Shown: one piece after another, positions 1 to 8,517 of the stretch
Position numbering within the stretch: the stretch's first letter is position 1
Layout of the letters: every line of letters begins with the position of its first letter
The notes under the pieces: generated by a model
Databases searched by the model: none
What the model was told of the DNA's origin: nothing
Seen by the model: only the letters and a program-made list of their open reading frames with translations
Translations under genes and position numbers: made by a program
Assembly (NCBI GenBank): GCA_965201085.1
Contig: CBDAVS010000005.1
Coordinates: forward strand, 1 to 64,000
Source: JAPOUP01 sp965201085
GTDB lineage: Bacteria > Pseudomonadota > Alphaproteobacteria > Rhodobacterales > Rhodobacteraceae
Reading direction: 5' to 3'
Length of the DNA: 64,000 bases

Positions 1-2
1 CG

Positions 3-641
3 CCATGCACAGATTGCGGGGCGGACAGCGTCGTCGTTCACGCGCCTATGCTGAGTTTCTGCCATGACCGCGATGAGGTTCTCTATAACTACTACAAATA
101 TCTGTGCGACCGGCTCGACATTGGAATCGCGATGTGGAGCCATCCGGACAGCGGCTACCTTATGGAGCCTGAGACCTGTGCGCGGATCGCGGAACTTCCC
201 AATATCATGGCGATCAAATACTCGGTCCCGCGCGAGATGTACGTGCGCCTGACCGGAATGGCCGGAGACAGAATACTTGTCTCAACCTCATCGGAGGAGG
301 AATGGCTTGACAATATCGAGGAACTCGGTTGGCAGCTCTATCTCTGCTCCTCGCCGCCTTACCAGATCCAGACCAGAAACGACCGGCGGATGCACGAATA
401 CACGGAGCTGGCCTTTGCCGGGAAGCTGGAACAGGCCCGCCGCGTTCGCAACAGCCTTGATCCCGTGCGCGCGGCGATTCGCGGCTCCCGACCGGACGGA
501 AAACCGACCGCCCACGGCAAATATTGGCAGGAACTTCTTGGACAGGTCGGTGGAAGGGTGCGTCATCCGATGCTGGAACTGACCGAGGTGGAAAAGGCCA
601 CGGCGTCGGCCGCGTTCGAGGATTGCGGACTGGAGCTCTGA
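3..641 (+). CDS. DapA/dihydrodipicolinate synthase-family aldolase, C-terminal part
   Basis: The reading frame is open from the first bases of the window, so the gene begins upstream and only about the last 212 residues are present. The family consists of TIM-barrel lyases that form a Schiff base between a lysine and a 2-oxo acid such as pyruvate. The motif MAIKYS, about 60 residues after the first methionine in view, fits the strand that carries the Schiff-base lysine, and the preceding stretch ADSVVVHAP fits the beta strand before it. The family includes 4-hydroxy-tetrahydrodipicolinate synthase, N-acetylneuraminate lyase and many sugar-acid dehydratases, and the substrate cannot be told from this fragment. 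It points toward a dioxygenase and TRAP importer, so a catabolic role is more likely than lysine synthesis; that is inference. Confidence 0.8.
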   Translation, partial: PCTDCGADSVVVHAPMLSFCHDRDEVLYNYYKYLCDRLDIGIAMWSHPDSGYLMEPETCARIAELPNIMAIKYSVPREMYVRLTGMAGDRILVSTSSEEEWLDNIEELGWQLYLCSSPPYQIQTRNDRRMHEYTELAFAGKLEQARRVRNSLDPVRAAIRGSRPDGKPTAHGKYWQELLGQVGGRVRHPMLELTEVEKATASAAFEDCGLEL

Positions 642-1116
642 TCCGGCCGCTCAGAGCGCCGTACTGGCCTGCGGGCGTTCGGTGCACCGGTCGGAAAGGC
701 ATGGAGTCTGGCGCGGGGATATTGCGGGGATCCAGTACGGTCCGCTGACATCGCTCCTGGACGGACCCTTTGGCGGGGCCGGCAACCTCCCTTTCGCGGA
801 TCACGGCCCCCCGGCGGTGGCCATGAGCGGGAGCTTCAGGCGTATCGCACCGACCAACGCCTACCCTTCACGGCGGATCCGGGTTTTCATGCGCGTCTCT
901 CCACGCAGGCTCGCGAATCTGGGTGTCATCGGAGATCGGGTCAGGTCTTGACATTATATGCAAGCCCTGCCATTGCTTGGTTCGGGTATCGACCGACAAT
1001 CCCAGATCAATTCCTGATATCTGAAAATCGGATACCAAAATTCTCCGAAACCGTTATTTCCATATCCACCGATCACCTAGGCTTGAGGAAATTCGACGAT
1101 TCCGTGGAGAGATACA
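642..1116. other. Intergenic region with no recognisable gene
   Basis: About 475 bases separate the aldolase from the dioxygenase. No frame here gives a recognisable protein. A TTGACA hexamer at 948-953 could be a -35 element for the downstream operon, but no good -10 stands at the right distance. Base composition becomes more AT-rich after about 940, as expected of a promoter region. Confidence 0.4.
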
Positions 1117-1680
1117 ATGAGCGATCATCCGACATTGAAACCCTTCAACTTCAGGAAATTCGTAGAGGACAATGCGGACAGGTTGCGCCCGCCGGTCGGA
1201 AACCAGCTATTGCACAAAGACAGCGACATGATTGTCATGGTCGTCGGCGGCCCAAACACCCGCTGTGATTTTCACGATGACCCCGTGGAAGAATGGTTCT
1301 TCCAGCAGAAGGGCGATATGATGCTGAAGATCGCCGACCGCGGAAGAATATACGACGTGCCAGTACGCGAAAGCGAGGTCTTCATGCTGCCTCCCCATAC
1401 GCGCCATGCCCCTCAGCGCCCGCAGGAAGGCTCCATCGGCATCGTTGTCGAAGCGCCGCGCCAGACCGGTATGAAGGAGGGTTTCGAATGGTACTGCTTC
1501 AAATGCGAGCGCCTCGTTCACAGGGTCGAAGTGGAGCTTGAAGCCCCGGAAGGGATTGTCAGCCAACTGCCCAGAATCTATGATGCATTCCATGCCGATG
1601 CCGACGCGCGCAGATGCGGGAACTGCGGTGAGACGCATCCCGGTAAGGGCAAGCCACCTGAAGGGTGGGTAAGACTGTAA
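1117..1680 (+). CDS. nbaC: 3-hydroxyanthranilate 3,4-dioxygenase
   Basis: The enzyme opens the ring of 3-hydroxyanthranilate to 2-amino-3-carboxymuconate semialdehyde in tryptophan/kynurenine or 2-nitrobenzoate breakdown. The 187-residue length is normal for the bacterial cupin enzyme. Iron ligands fall where the family has them: H53, E59 and H97, with substrate/oxygen residues R49, R101 and E112. A C-terminal rubredoxin-like site is present as CFKC (C127, C130) and CGNC (C167, C170), typical of bacterial and fungal enzymes and absent from animal ones. The start ATG follows a GGAGAG-like ribosome site. It lies 21 bases before a TRAP binding protein, so the imported substrate may be an aromatic acid of this pathway. 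No kynureninase or semialdehyde decarboxylase gene is in view. Confidence 0.92.
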   Translation: MSDHPTLKPFNFRKFVEDNADRLRPPVGNQLLHKDSDMIVMVVGGPNTRCDFHDDPVEEWFFQQKGDMMLKIADRGRIYDVPVRESEVFMLPPHTRHAPQRPQEGSIGIVVEAPRQTGMKEGFEWYCFKCERLVHRVEVELEAPEGIVSQLPRIYDAFHADADARRCGNCGETHPGKGKPPEGWVRL

Positions 1681-1701
1681 CCAAGACAGGAGCACAGAAA
1701 C

Positions 1702-2679
1702 ATGAACACATCCATCAGGTCGCTCGCGGCGGTTGCGGTAGCGGCCGTGGTCTCGCTGCCAGCGTATGCCGACGATTTCCGGCTCGGCCTGCTCACCCCT
1801 CCTCCACATATCTGGACCAAGGCGGCGGAAGCCTTTGGCGAGGAACTGGCGGTACGGAGCGGCGGCGCCCATAGTGTGACGGTGTTTCCAGCCCGCCAGC
1901 TTGGCAATGAGGCTGAGATGCTGCAGCAACTACAGACCGGCGCTCTGGACATGGCCTTCATGACCGTGGCGGAAGTGTCGAACCGTGCGAAAGACTTCGG
2001 GGCTTTCTATGCGCCTTACCTCGCCAGTGATATCGCGCATGCCGGCCGCATTCTGCGCCACGAGGACGCCCGCGCATTGCTCGACAGCCTACCGGCCAAA
2101 GTAGGCGTTGTGGGAACCGGCTATGGAATGGCCGGACTTCGCCAGATCGTAAGCCGTGGTGACGTGGCTTCCGCCGCGGATCTCGAAGGCCTGAAGCTTC
2201 GGATCACACCCTTCGAGCCGATCCTAGATTTCTACAACTTCCTTGGCGCGGCGCCGACTCCCATGCCGCTGCCATCGGTCTACGACGCGCTCGCCAACGG
2301 GCAGGTCGATGCCATCGACATGGACGCGGAGCTGATCTGGATTCTCAAATACTATGAGCATGCCGACACTGTCGTCCAGTCCGATCACATGATGTTCCCC
2401 ATGGTGGGTCTCGTCTCCGCCAGGATCTGGGCCGGACTGTCCGAGACCGACAGGGCAATGATCGGTGAACTGATGGCCAAGCATGTCGACAGCACCATCG
2501 GCAGCTATGTCGCGAAGGAGCAGGGTTGGCTTGACCAGATCGCCGGTACCGGCAAAACCTTCATCAAGGTGGCTCCCTCTTTCTTCGGTGACGCGATCGG
2601 GCGATGGAACGACATATGGTCCGAAAAATCGAAGGTGTTGGACAGGCTGCGCAGGGTGGCGGTCGAAACCGCAGGTTGA
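1702..2679 (+). CDS. TRAP transporter substrate-binding protein (DctP family)
   Basis: This is the periplasmic receptor of a tripartite ATP-independent importer, which captures an organic acid and hands it to the DctQ/DctM membrane pair. The 325-residue protein starts with a Sec signal peptide of about 23 residues ending in AYA. The conserved arginine that binds the ligand carboxylate sits in the strand LKLRITPF near residue 170. The gene follows the dioxygenase by 21 bases, and the two membrane genes come directly after it, so the four genes probably form one operon. The ligand is unknown; by context it could be an aromatic or related carboxylate. Confidence 0.9.
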   Translation: MNTSIRSLAAVAVAAVVSLPAYADDFRLGLLTPPPHIWTKAAEAFGEELAVRSGGAHSVTVFPARQLGNEAEMLQQLQTGALDMAFMTVAEVSNRAKDFGAFYAPYLASDIAHAGRILRHEDARALLDSLPAKVGVVGTGYGMAGLRQIVSRGDVASAADLEGLKLRITPFEPILDFYNFLGAAPTPMPLPSVYDALANGQVDAIDMDAELIWILKYYEHADTVVQSDHMMFPMVGLVSARIWAGLSETDRAMIGELMAKHVDSTIGSYVAKEQGWLDQIAGTGKTFIKVAPSFFGDAIGRWNDIWSEKSKVLDRLRRVAVETAG

Positions 2680-2741
2680 CATCGGAGGTGGCGGACAATG
2701 GGGCGCATCCGGTTCGCGCCGCATTGTCGCTGCGCGGCGGC

Positions 2742-3278
2742 ATGTTACAGAATGCATCGGCTGGCTGGGCCCGGGTCGAACTGTTCGTGGCAGCTCTGCT
2801 AGCGGTATCGATAACGCTTCTCATCCTGCTGAATGTGGCGACGCGCAGTATGGGCGCCGCCCTTTACTGGGTGGATGAGCTGGCGATTTACGCCATGGCC
2901 TGGATGACGTTTCTGGGCGCTTCAGCCGCGCTGCATTACGGCAATTCCGTCGCCATAACCGTTTTGGCCGATGCCCTGCCCCGGACAGCCGCAAGGCTTG
3001 CCGCGAAACTGGTGGACGCCGCTGTGTTCGCCTTCGCGCTGTTCATGCTCTGGTTCTGCTGGCGCTGGTTCGGACCGTTCGAACTGGTGAGGCAGGGATT
3101 TGACTTCGAGGCATTTCAGGGAGCGACCTTCAACTTCATATATGCCGAACCGACCACCACCCTTGGGATCAGGAAAGTCTGGATCTGGCTGGTGATGTGT
3201 TTCTTTGCGTCGGGCGTGTTCCTGCATGGTCTGGCCAATCTGCTGGGCCATCCCGACGGACAAAGGCCCGGACCATGA
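2742..3278 (+). CDS. TRAP transporter small permease (DctQ family)
   Basis: This is the four-helix membrane subunit that couples the binding protein to the large permease. Hydrophobic segments appear at about residues 10-32, 45-65, 85-107 and 145-165 counted from the chosen ATG. I chose the ATG at 2742 because it directly precedes the first helix. A GTG at 2688 is in frame and would add 18 residues. A longer open frame reaches back into dctP and is unlikely to be used. The stop overlaps the start of the large permease in an ATGA arrangement, indicating translational coupling. Confidence 0.87.
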   Translation: MLQNASAGWARVELFVAALLAVSITLLILLNVATRSMGAALYWVDELAIYAMAWMTFLGASAALHYGNSVAITVLADALPRTAARLAAKLVDAAVFAFALFMLWFCWRWFGPFELVRQGFDFEAFQGATFNFIYAEPTTTLGIRKVWIWLVMCFFASGVFLHGLANLLGHPDGQRPGP

Positions 3279-4534
3279 CCCCGGTCATCTTTCTTGTCTG
3301 TCTGCTGGCCGCCGTACCGGTGGCCTATGTGCTTACGCTCACCGCCATCTGGTATATCTGGGAAAGCGGCAACACCGTACTGTTTGACAGCTTCGCGCAG
3401 AAGATGTTCTCCGGTCTTGAGAACTACGGGCTTCTGGCCATACCGCTCTTCATGCTGACCGGTGAGATCATGAACGAGGGTGGTATGACGCGCCGTCTGA
3501 TAAACGCCGCGCGTGTCTTCGTCGGCGGTTTTCGAGGAGGGCTGGCCTACATCAATCTGCTCGCGAACATGTTCATGGCCGCGATCATTGGCTCGGCCAC
3601 GGCGCAGATCGCCGTCATGGCCAGCGCCATGACGCCAGCAATGGAAAACGAAGGCTATGACACCGGCTTCGCAGTCGCGACCACCGCTGCGGGTGGACTT
3701 CTGGCGCCTGTGATCCCACCCTCGATGATGTTCGTCATCTTTGGTGTGCTTGCGCAGATTCCCATCGGTGACATGTTTCTGGCGGGTATTCTGCCGGGCC
3801 TGATACTGGCTTCCGCCTTTGCCGTTGTTATCACGGCAATCGGCTTTTTCCGCGGCTTTCCAGGAGGCGCATGGTATGCCCGACGCGAGGCCGTGTCCGC
3901 CCTGCTCTACTGCCTACCTGCCACCCTGATCCCATTCGCCATAATCGGTGGAATCCTATTTGGCATCTCGACGCCCACCGAATCCGCCGCCATCGCTTCG
4001 GTCGTGGCGTTTCTGGTTGGATGGCTGGTATATCGCGAACTCAAACCAGCCACGCTATTTGGTATGTTCAAACGCACCGCTGTCAATGCCTCGATGATCA
4101 TATTCATGATCGCCGCTGCGAACGTGTTCGGCTGGGTCATCATCTACGAGGCTCTGCCGCAGAAACTCGCGGCCCTGATCACCGCGATCACCGACAATCC
4201 TTTCTTATTCCTGCTCATCGTCAATCTGATTCTTCTGCTGGTCGGCATGCTGATTGACGGTATTGCAGCGGTCATTCTGATCACTCCGATCCTGTTGCCC
4301 ATCGCCATGAGCGACTACGGAATCAGCCCCTATCAGTTTGGCGTGGTGATCTGCCTGAACCTTGTGCTCGGACTTCTGACGCCACCTGTGGGGGTTGGCC
4401 TCTACATCGCTTCCTCCATGAGCGGCGCCACACCGGGCCGCATCCTGCGTTCACTCTGGCCGTTTCTTCTGGCGGTGGCGGCCGTGCTTGTGCTGCTCAG
4501 CCGGTTTCCGTCAATTTCAACGGCATTGATATGA
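3275..4534 (+). CDS. TRAP transporter large permease (DctM family)
   Basis: This is the ion-coupled transport subunit, about 419 residues with roughly a dozen membrane segments. The family motif around GLLAPVIPPSMMFVIFG is present near residue 150, as is the late LGLLTPPVGVGLYIASS stretch. The start ATG overlaps the DctQ stop by four bases. An open frame runs upstream of this ATG but encodes no family sequence. It is the last gene of the dioxygenase/TRAP cluster; the following 890 bases hold debris. Confidence 0.93.
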   Translation: MTPVIFLVCLLAAVPVAYVLTLTAIWYIWESGNTVLFDSFAQKMFSGLENYGLLAIPLFMLTGEIMNEGGMTRRLINAARVFVGGFRGGLAYINLLANMFMAAIIGSATAQIAVMASAMTPAMENEGYDTGFAVATTAAGGLLAPVIPPSMMFVIFGVLAQIPIGDMFLAGILPGLILASAFAVVITAIGFFRGFPGGAWYARREAVSALLYCLPATLIPFAIIGGILFGISTPTESAAIASVVAFLVGWLVYRELKPATLFGMFKRTAVNASMIIFMIAAANVFGWVIIYEALPQKLAALITAITDNPFLFLLIVNLILLLVGMLIDGIAAVILITPILLPIAMSDYGISPYQFGVVICLNLVLGLLTPPVGVGLYIASSMSGATPGRILRSLWPFLLAVAAVLVLLSRFPSISTALI

Positions 4535-5424
4535 TCCGTAGGGAGAGAACGGGGTACCGTGTGGAGCGGATTTGCGGCGCGAACCACGACACCGCAGCAA
4601 ACGATGGAAGTGGTCATGCACCGGCATCATAACCTTTGAGCCGAGGGCTTCGCCTGAAGGGTATCGTTCCATCCCTGCCGGAACAGTGACTGGATCGCCG
4701 CTTCGGAGGAGAGCGGCTCTTTGAGCGCCCCGTAAAACCAAGACGAATGACAGGATATCCACCATAGTGGTTGCGGGAAGAGCCTTCGTTCTCCAAGGTC
4801 CGGATCGGAAGTATGCACATCTTCTCACAGCGGACGAATTTCGTTCAGCCAGCCCTGTCGAGGTTTCGTCGACATTCATCGGCCAATCATGGTCCCTGTT
4901 CACACAGGAACCGATCGAAATCACGGTCGAAACCCTGCTTGACCACTCCTCGCATCGGTATGGTCCACGGTTCCATCCCCGGCCTGTCGGGGGGGGCGCG
5001 CGAGTGCGAATATGGCGATTGGATATCGTGATACGTATGACCGGATGAACGACTTCCACCGATGGAATGCCGCAGCATGAATCCACGAAAGATCCACACA
5101 CCCTCCTGGAGTTTTTCTGGCCAACATAGACCATGGGGATAGGCCAGGGCCGGGAATTGCGCGTCAACGCAACCCGGGCCGGTTGAGGATGACACTGAAT
5201 CCCGTTGAAAATCTCGATTGAAGCGCAGTGGGTGCTTATCCGAGCGCCGAAATCGAGACCCGGCATGCGATCCGGTTCAGCCCCTGGAAAACCGGATAGG
5301 TCCATTCCATCGCAACAGGCGGTTTTCATACACCCAATTCGGGTTCATACAGCCGATGGATCAGCTGCCCGCTCGCCACAGTTGCCGCCCGTTATTCGGA
5401 CTGCTCGTCATTCGAAGCAGCCTG
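4535..5424. other. Gene-poor region with transposase debris
   Basis: About 890 bases lie between the TRAP large permease and the convergent thiolase gene. Several open frames exist on the minus strand, but none gives a whole recognisable protein. One short stretch near 4.9-5.0 kb matches the ISNCY-type transposase remnant at 40.6 kb. An 8-base G run occurs near 4988. Confidence 0.5.
4895..5000 (-). pseudogene. ISNCY-type transposase fragment
   Basis: Read on the minus strand, this stretch gives RPGMEPWTIPMRGVVKQG followed by FDRDFDRF. The larger remnant at 39.4-40.8 kb has RPGMEPLTILVLGVVKQG and then GFDRL at the same place. It is the conserved N-terminal block of ISNCY-family transposases. 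Nothing else of the gene can be followed, so this is an old decayed fragment. Confidence 0.55.
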
Positions 5425-6612
5425 TCAACCGACCCGAACCACGACGGCGGCGCCCGTATCACCCGCCGCACAGCCCGCCATCAAACCGTAACCACCACCC
5501 CTGGCGGCGAGTTCCTCTATCAATTCGATCACGAGTCTGAGTCCGGTAGGACCCTGTGGATGGCCAAAGATCAGCGAAGACCCGAAATTGTTGATTTTCT
5601 CCGCGTCAACGCCGGTCTCGAGCGCAAAATAGAGATCGTTGACAACAAAGGGGTTGTGCGTCTTGACGCAACTGACGCCGTCGATATCGAGACCCGCATG
5701 GTGAAGTGCCTCGCGCGCCGCAGGCACCACCGCCATCCCCATATATGCTTTCTCGGCGCGGCCTTCACCGTATGAAATCAGTTCGATCTCGGGACCGTCC
5801 GGCGCCAGGTCCACCGCCACCTCCGCCGCGCAAAGGACCATACCCGCGTTCCCATCCGCCGGATGGGTCTGCGCGGCGTAAGTGACGGACCCGCCCTCTC
5901 GAACGGGCGCCAGCCCCGCCAGACCCTCCCGCGTTGTGGGTATGACCCCCTCGTCGGTACCGATGACCTGTTTCGTTCGACCTCCGCCAACCTTCACATC
6001 AATCATGTAGCCGATCTGAAACGCCCGATCATTGGCGAGCGCCCGTTTATACTGGTTGAACCTGAAATGCGTCAGCGCGTCCTGAGCTTCCCGGCTGAAG
6101 CCGAACCGTGACGCAATGTTCTCGGCTGTATCAATCATCCCGATATGCAAATTCGGGTCTTCGTTAAAGCTGTCCATCACCCAATCCTCAGATTTACCCG
6201 TGCCACCCGGCCCGCCGGGATCGGGAAAGTAAAGGTGAGGACCATTGCTGATTCGATCGGCCGCCAAAGCGAGCGCCGGAGCACGGTCGCCGAGCGAGAT
6301 GCGGCCCGCCGCACTTGCGAGCACGCGCGCGGATGTCGCGCAGGCCTGCATAATCGTGGGACCGGTAATGCGGTCATTGCCGATCATGGACGCCAGCCAA
6401 GGAGCGCCGAAGAAGCACTTTGGCTGCGGGACGGTCATTCCGAAGTGCAGGGTGCCCAGACATTCCGGGTGTAGATCAAGATCATCCAGCCTCCGTCGTG
6501 CGCAATCGGCGGCAAGCCTGATCGGATGTTGGCCACTCAGGCTACCCTGCCATTTGCAGAATGGCGTCGACCAATACCCTCGAAACGGTATGAATACGTC
6601 TGAAAATCTCAT
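5425..6612 (-). CDS. Thiolase-family protein (acetyl-CoA acetyltransferase/SCP2-like)
   Basis: Thiolase-fold enzymes make or cleave the C-C bond of a beta-ketoacyl-CoA. The 395-residue protein has the nucleophile cysteine in QACATSA near residue 91. It has a histidine-containing CVKTHNPF loop, the GHPQGPTG histidine motif, and the C-terminal MAGCAAGDTGAA cysteine motif. The GHP and NNFGSS elements fit a degradative or SCP2-like thiolase. The start codon overlaps the stop of the upstream ligase gene by four bases, so the two are one transcription unit. Together they could activate an acid to its CoA ester and carry out the final thiolysis. No DUF35 zinc/OB partner gene is visible, and the steps in between are not encoded here. 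Confidence 0.85.
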   Translation of the reverse strand: MRFSDVFIPFRGYWSTPFCKWQGSLSGQHPIRLAADCARRRLDDLDLHPECLGTLHFGMTVPQPKCFFGAPWLASMIGNDRITGPTIMQACATSARVLASAAGRISLGDRAPALALAADRISNGPHLYFPDPGGPGGTGKSEDWVMDSFNEDPNLHIGMIDTAENIASRFGFSREAQDALTHFRFNQYKRALANDRAFQIGYMIDVKVGGGRTKQVIGTDEGVIPTTREGLAGLAPVREGGSVTYAAQTHPADGNAGMVLCAAEVAVDLAPDGPEIELISYGEGRAEKAYMGMAVVPAAREALHHAGLDIDGVSCVKTHNPFVVNDLYFALETGVDAEKINNFGSSLIFGHPQGPTGLRLVIELIEELAARGGGYGLMAGCAAGDTGAAVVVRVG

Positions 6613-7949
6613 GTACGACCCCTGTATCGATGCTCGACCAGCGCGGATTTCATTTCAGATCTCGGGAGGCTGCCAGCCGGCACCAGTTCCACTCTCGCAC
6701 TGAAGAACAGTCTGGCGCGAAGCGACCTTTCGATCTCTCCGGCAAGGGTATCATCAAATACAGAATCCTCACCACATTCCACGGTGATCGCCAAAGGTGG
6801 GGTCACCTGTTGCGGCGGCGCGTCGAGATGTATCTTCAGCTCACCGCTGATTCGTGGACGAAAGGCCAGAAGCACATCCCGAATGGCCGAAGGCCAGACA
6901 TTGACACCGCGCACGATCAGCAGATCATCGGTGCGGCCGATACAGCGAATGCGCGGCCCGGTCCTGCCGCAGACGCAGGGCGTGTTCTTCACCACGACGC
7001 GGTCACGCGTGCGAAAGCGCAGCATCGGATTGCACTGCCGATCTAGATGCGTGAAGACCATTTCACCCTCGATTTCAGGTGCATCCACTGAAAGAACCGA
7101 GCCGGTCTCTAAATCGATCAACTCAAGTATCATATAATCAGGCACCATGTAGTGGCACCCATCCTGCGCGTCACACTCGGCGGAGTGAATCGTGATGACA
7201 TCGGCATTGCCGATCGACTCGGTGCAGGTTGCATTCCAGTTCGACTCGATCTGGGCGCGAACCGCCGGAATACCGCCACCGGGTTCGGCGCCCACCAGTA
7301 CATGCTTCACTCCAAGCTCCGCCGGGTCAATGCGGAAATCCTTCCGTGCGATTTCGGCAAGGTAATTCGCGTAGGAAGGGGTTGTGGCGAGAAAGGTCGC
7401 GCCCATGCGCTCGATGCTCTGGAGCAGTCGATCCGAGGCTCCTATGCCAACCGGAAGCAGCGCCGCTCCTATTTCCTCCACGACATTCGCGATCGGCAGT
7501 CCACCGACAAAGAATCCTATGCTCATACCCATCGCAAATACGTCACCCGGTCGCAGACCCTGGGCCCAGTAGCTGCGTGAAACGCACTCGGTCCAACGTG
7601 CCTTGTCAAAGGCTGTGAGACCGACGAAAGATGGCGTTCCGGTCGTGCCAGAAGACGCATGGATTCTGACCACGTCCTTCATATCCGCACCGGCATGACG
7701 GCCAAGAGGCGGCGCGACCTTCTGGCTTTCGCGCAGATCGGTTTTTTCCACAAACGGTAGTCTGGCCAGATCCGAAAAACTGCGGATGTCACCAGGTTCA
7801 AGCCCCGTCCGCCGAAACCGATCCGCGTAGAAAGGCGCGGCTTCCTGAAGATAATTCAGCTGTCTGGTCAGTTTCTTTAACTGCATGTCCGCGATCGCAT
7901 CTGTGGACATCGTCTCGATATCTGGTGAAAAGTATTCTGAGTCGGTCAC
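6609..7949 (-). CDS. Phenylacetate-CoA ligase-like AMP-dependent acyl-CoA ligase
   Basis: The enzyme belongs to the adenylate-forming ligases that convert a carboxylic acid, ATP and CoA to acyl-CoA. The phosphate-binding loop reads SSGTTGTP near residue 103. The PaaK-type features of about 440 residues, CVCGRTGPRI with a cysteine cluster, and GRTDDLLIVRGVNVWP before the C-terminal domain are present. PaaK relatives usually act on phenylacetate or other aromatic acids. It is the first gene of a two-gene minus-strand operon with the thiolase, and is divergent from the amidase/ABC cluster across a 570-base gap. The substrate is not determinable from sequence. Confidence 0.87.
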   Translation of the reverse strand: MTDSEYFSPDIETMSTDAIADMQLKKLTRQLNYLQEAAPFYADRFRRTGLEPGDIRSFSDLARLPFVEKTDLRESQKVAPPLGRHAGADMKDVVRIHASSGTTGTPSFVGLTAFDKARWTECVSRSYWAQGLRPGDVFAMGMSIGFFVGGLPIANVVEEIGAALLPVGIGASDRLLQSIERMGATFLATTPSYANYLAEIARKDFRIDPAELGVKHVLVGAEPGGGIPAVRAQIESNWNATCTESIGNADVITIHSAECDAQDGCHYMVPDYMILELIDLETGSVLSVDAPEIEGEMVFTHLDRQCNPMLRFRTRDRVVVKNTPCVCGRTGPRIRCIGRTDDLLIVRGVNVWPSAIRDVLLAFRPRISGELKIHLDAPPQQVTPPLAITVECGEDSVFDDTLAGEIERSLRARLFFSARVELVPAGSLPRSEMKSALVEHRYRGRT

Positions 7950-8517
7950 TTACGGACATCCCTCTTGCTATCGCGGTGGTCGGGTAGGCACATCCATCCA
8001 CCCTATCTTATCCAATGCGGGTTCGACCCGAACGGTCGGCCAGGCCGCGGCCAGGGCTCTTTCACCAACGAATTGTCCAGCCGAAGCCAACGACCCGCGG
8101 GACTTTCGTACGCCAGACGTGATGACCGGGTTCACACGGATAGGAGCCCTGTCCTCTCAAATCAGGATCTTTTCGAAAACTACGTCATCAGCCAAGACAC
8201 TTTCCATAAAGCCACCACCTTTCGACGTACGAAGAGGGACACCACCCCGGTGAAATCCAGGCCTAAACAGCTGGCCGCATGATCTCCCCCCAGTAACGAA
8301 CACGGCGCGTTCGATGTATCCGGCGTATGAACAGCCTTGTAGCAGTCGAGTTGCCGTCATGGCCGTTTTGAGTCCACTGATACCGGGAATTAGGATATGC
8401 ATGTTTCCAGAGGAGCGACGAATGTAAAGTTGCGATTCTGATATTCGTAAAATCGATACCTATATCGCTTGCCTTTCAGAAAGAATCCGCCGACCGTTTC
8501 GCTGGTATAGAGGGACG
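7950..8517. other. Divergent intergenic region
   Basis: These 570 bases separate the ligase (minus) from the amidase (plus) and must contain both promoters. No protein in any frame is recognisable. The last 120 bases, from about 8400, are AT-rich and look most promoter-like. I found no clear operator or riboswitch. Confidence 0.4.

Noticed and set aside
8010..8035. A GGTTCGA-containing stretch that could be a tRNA T-arm
   Set aside because: There is no matching acceptor, D-arm or anticodon arm at the right distance.
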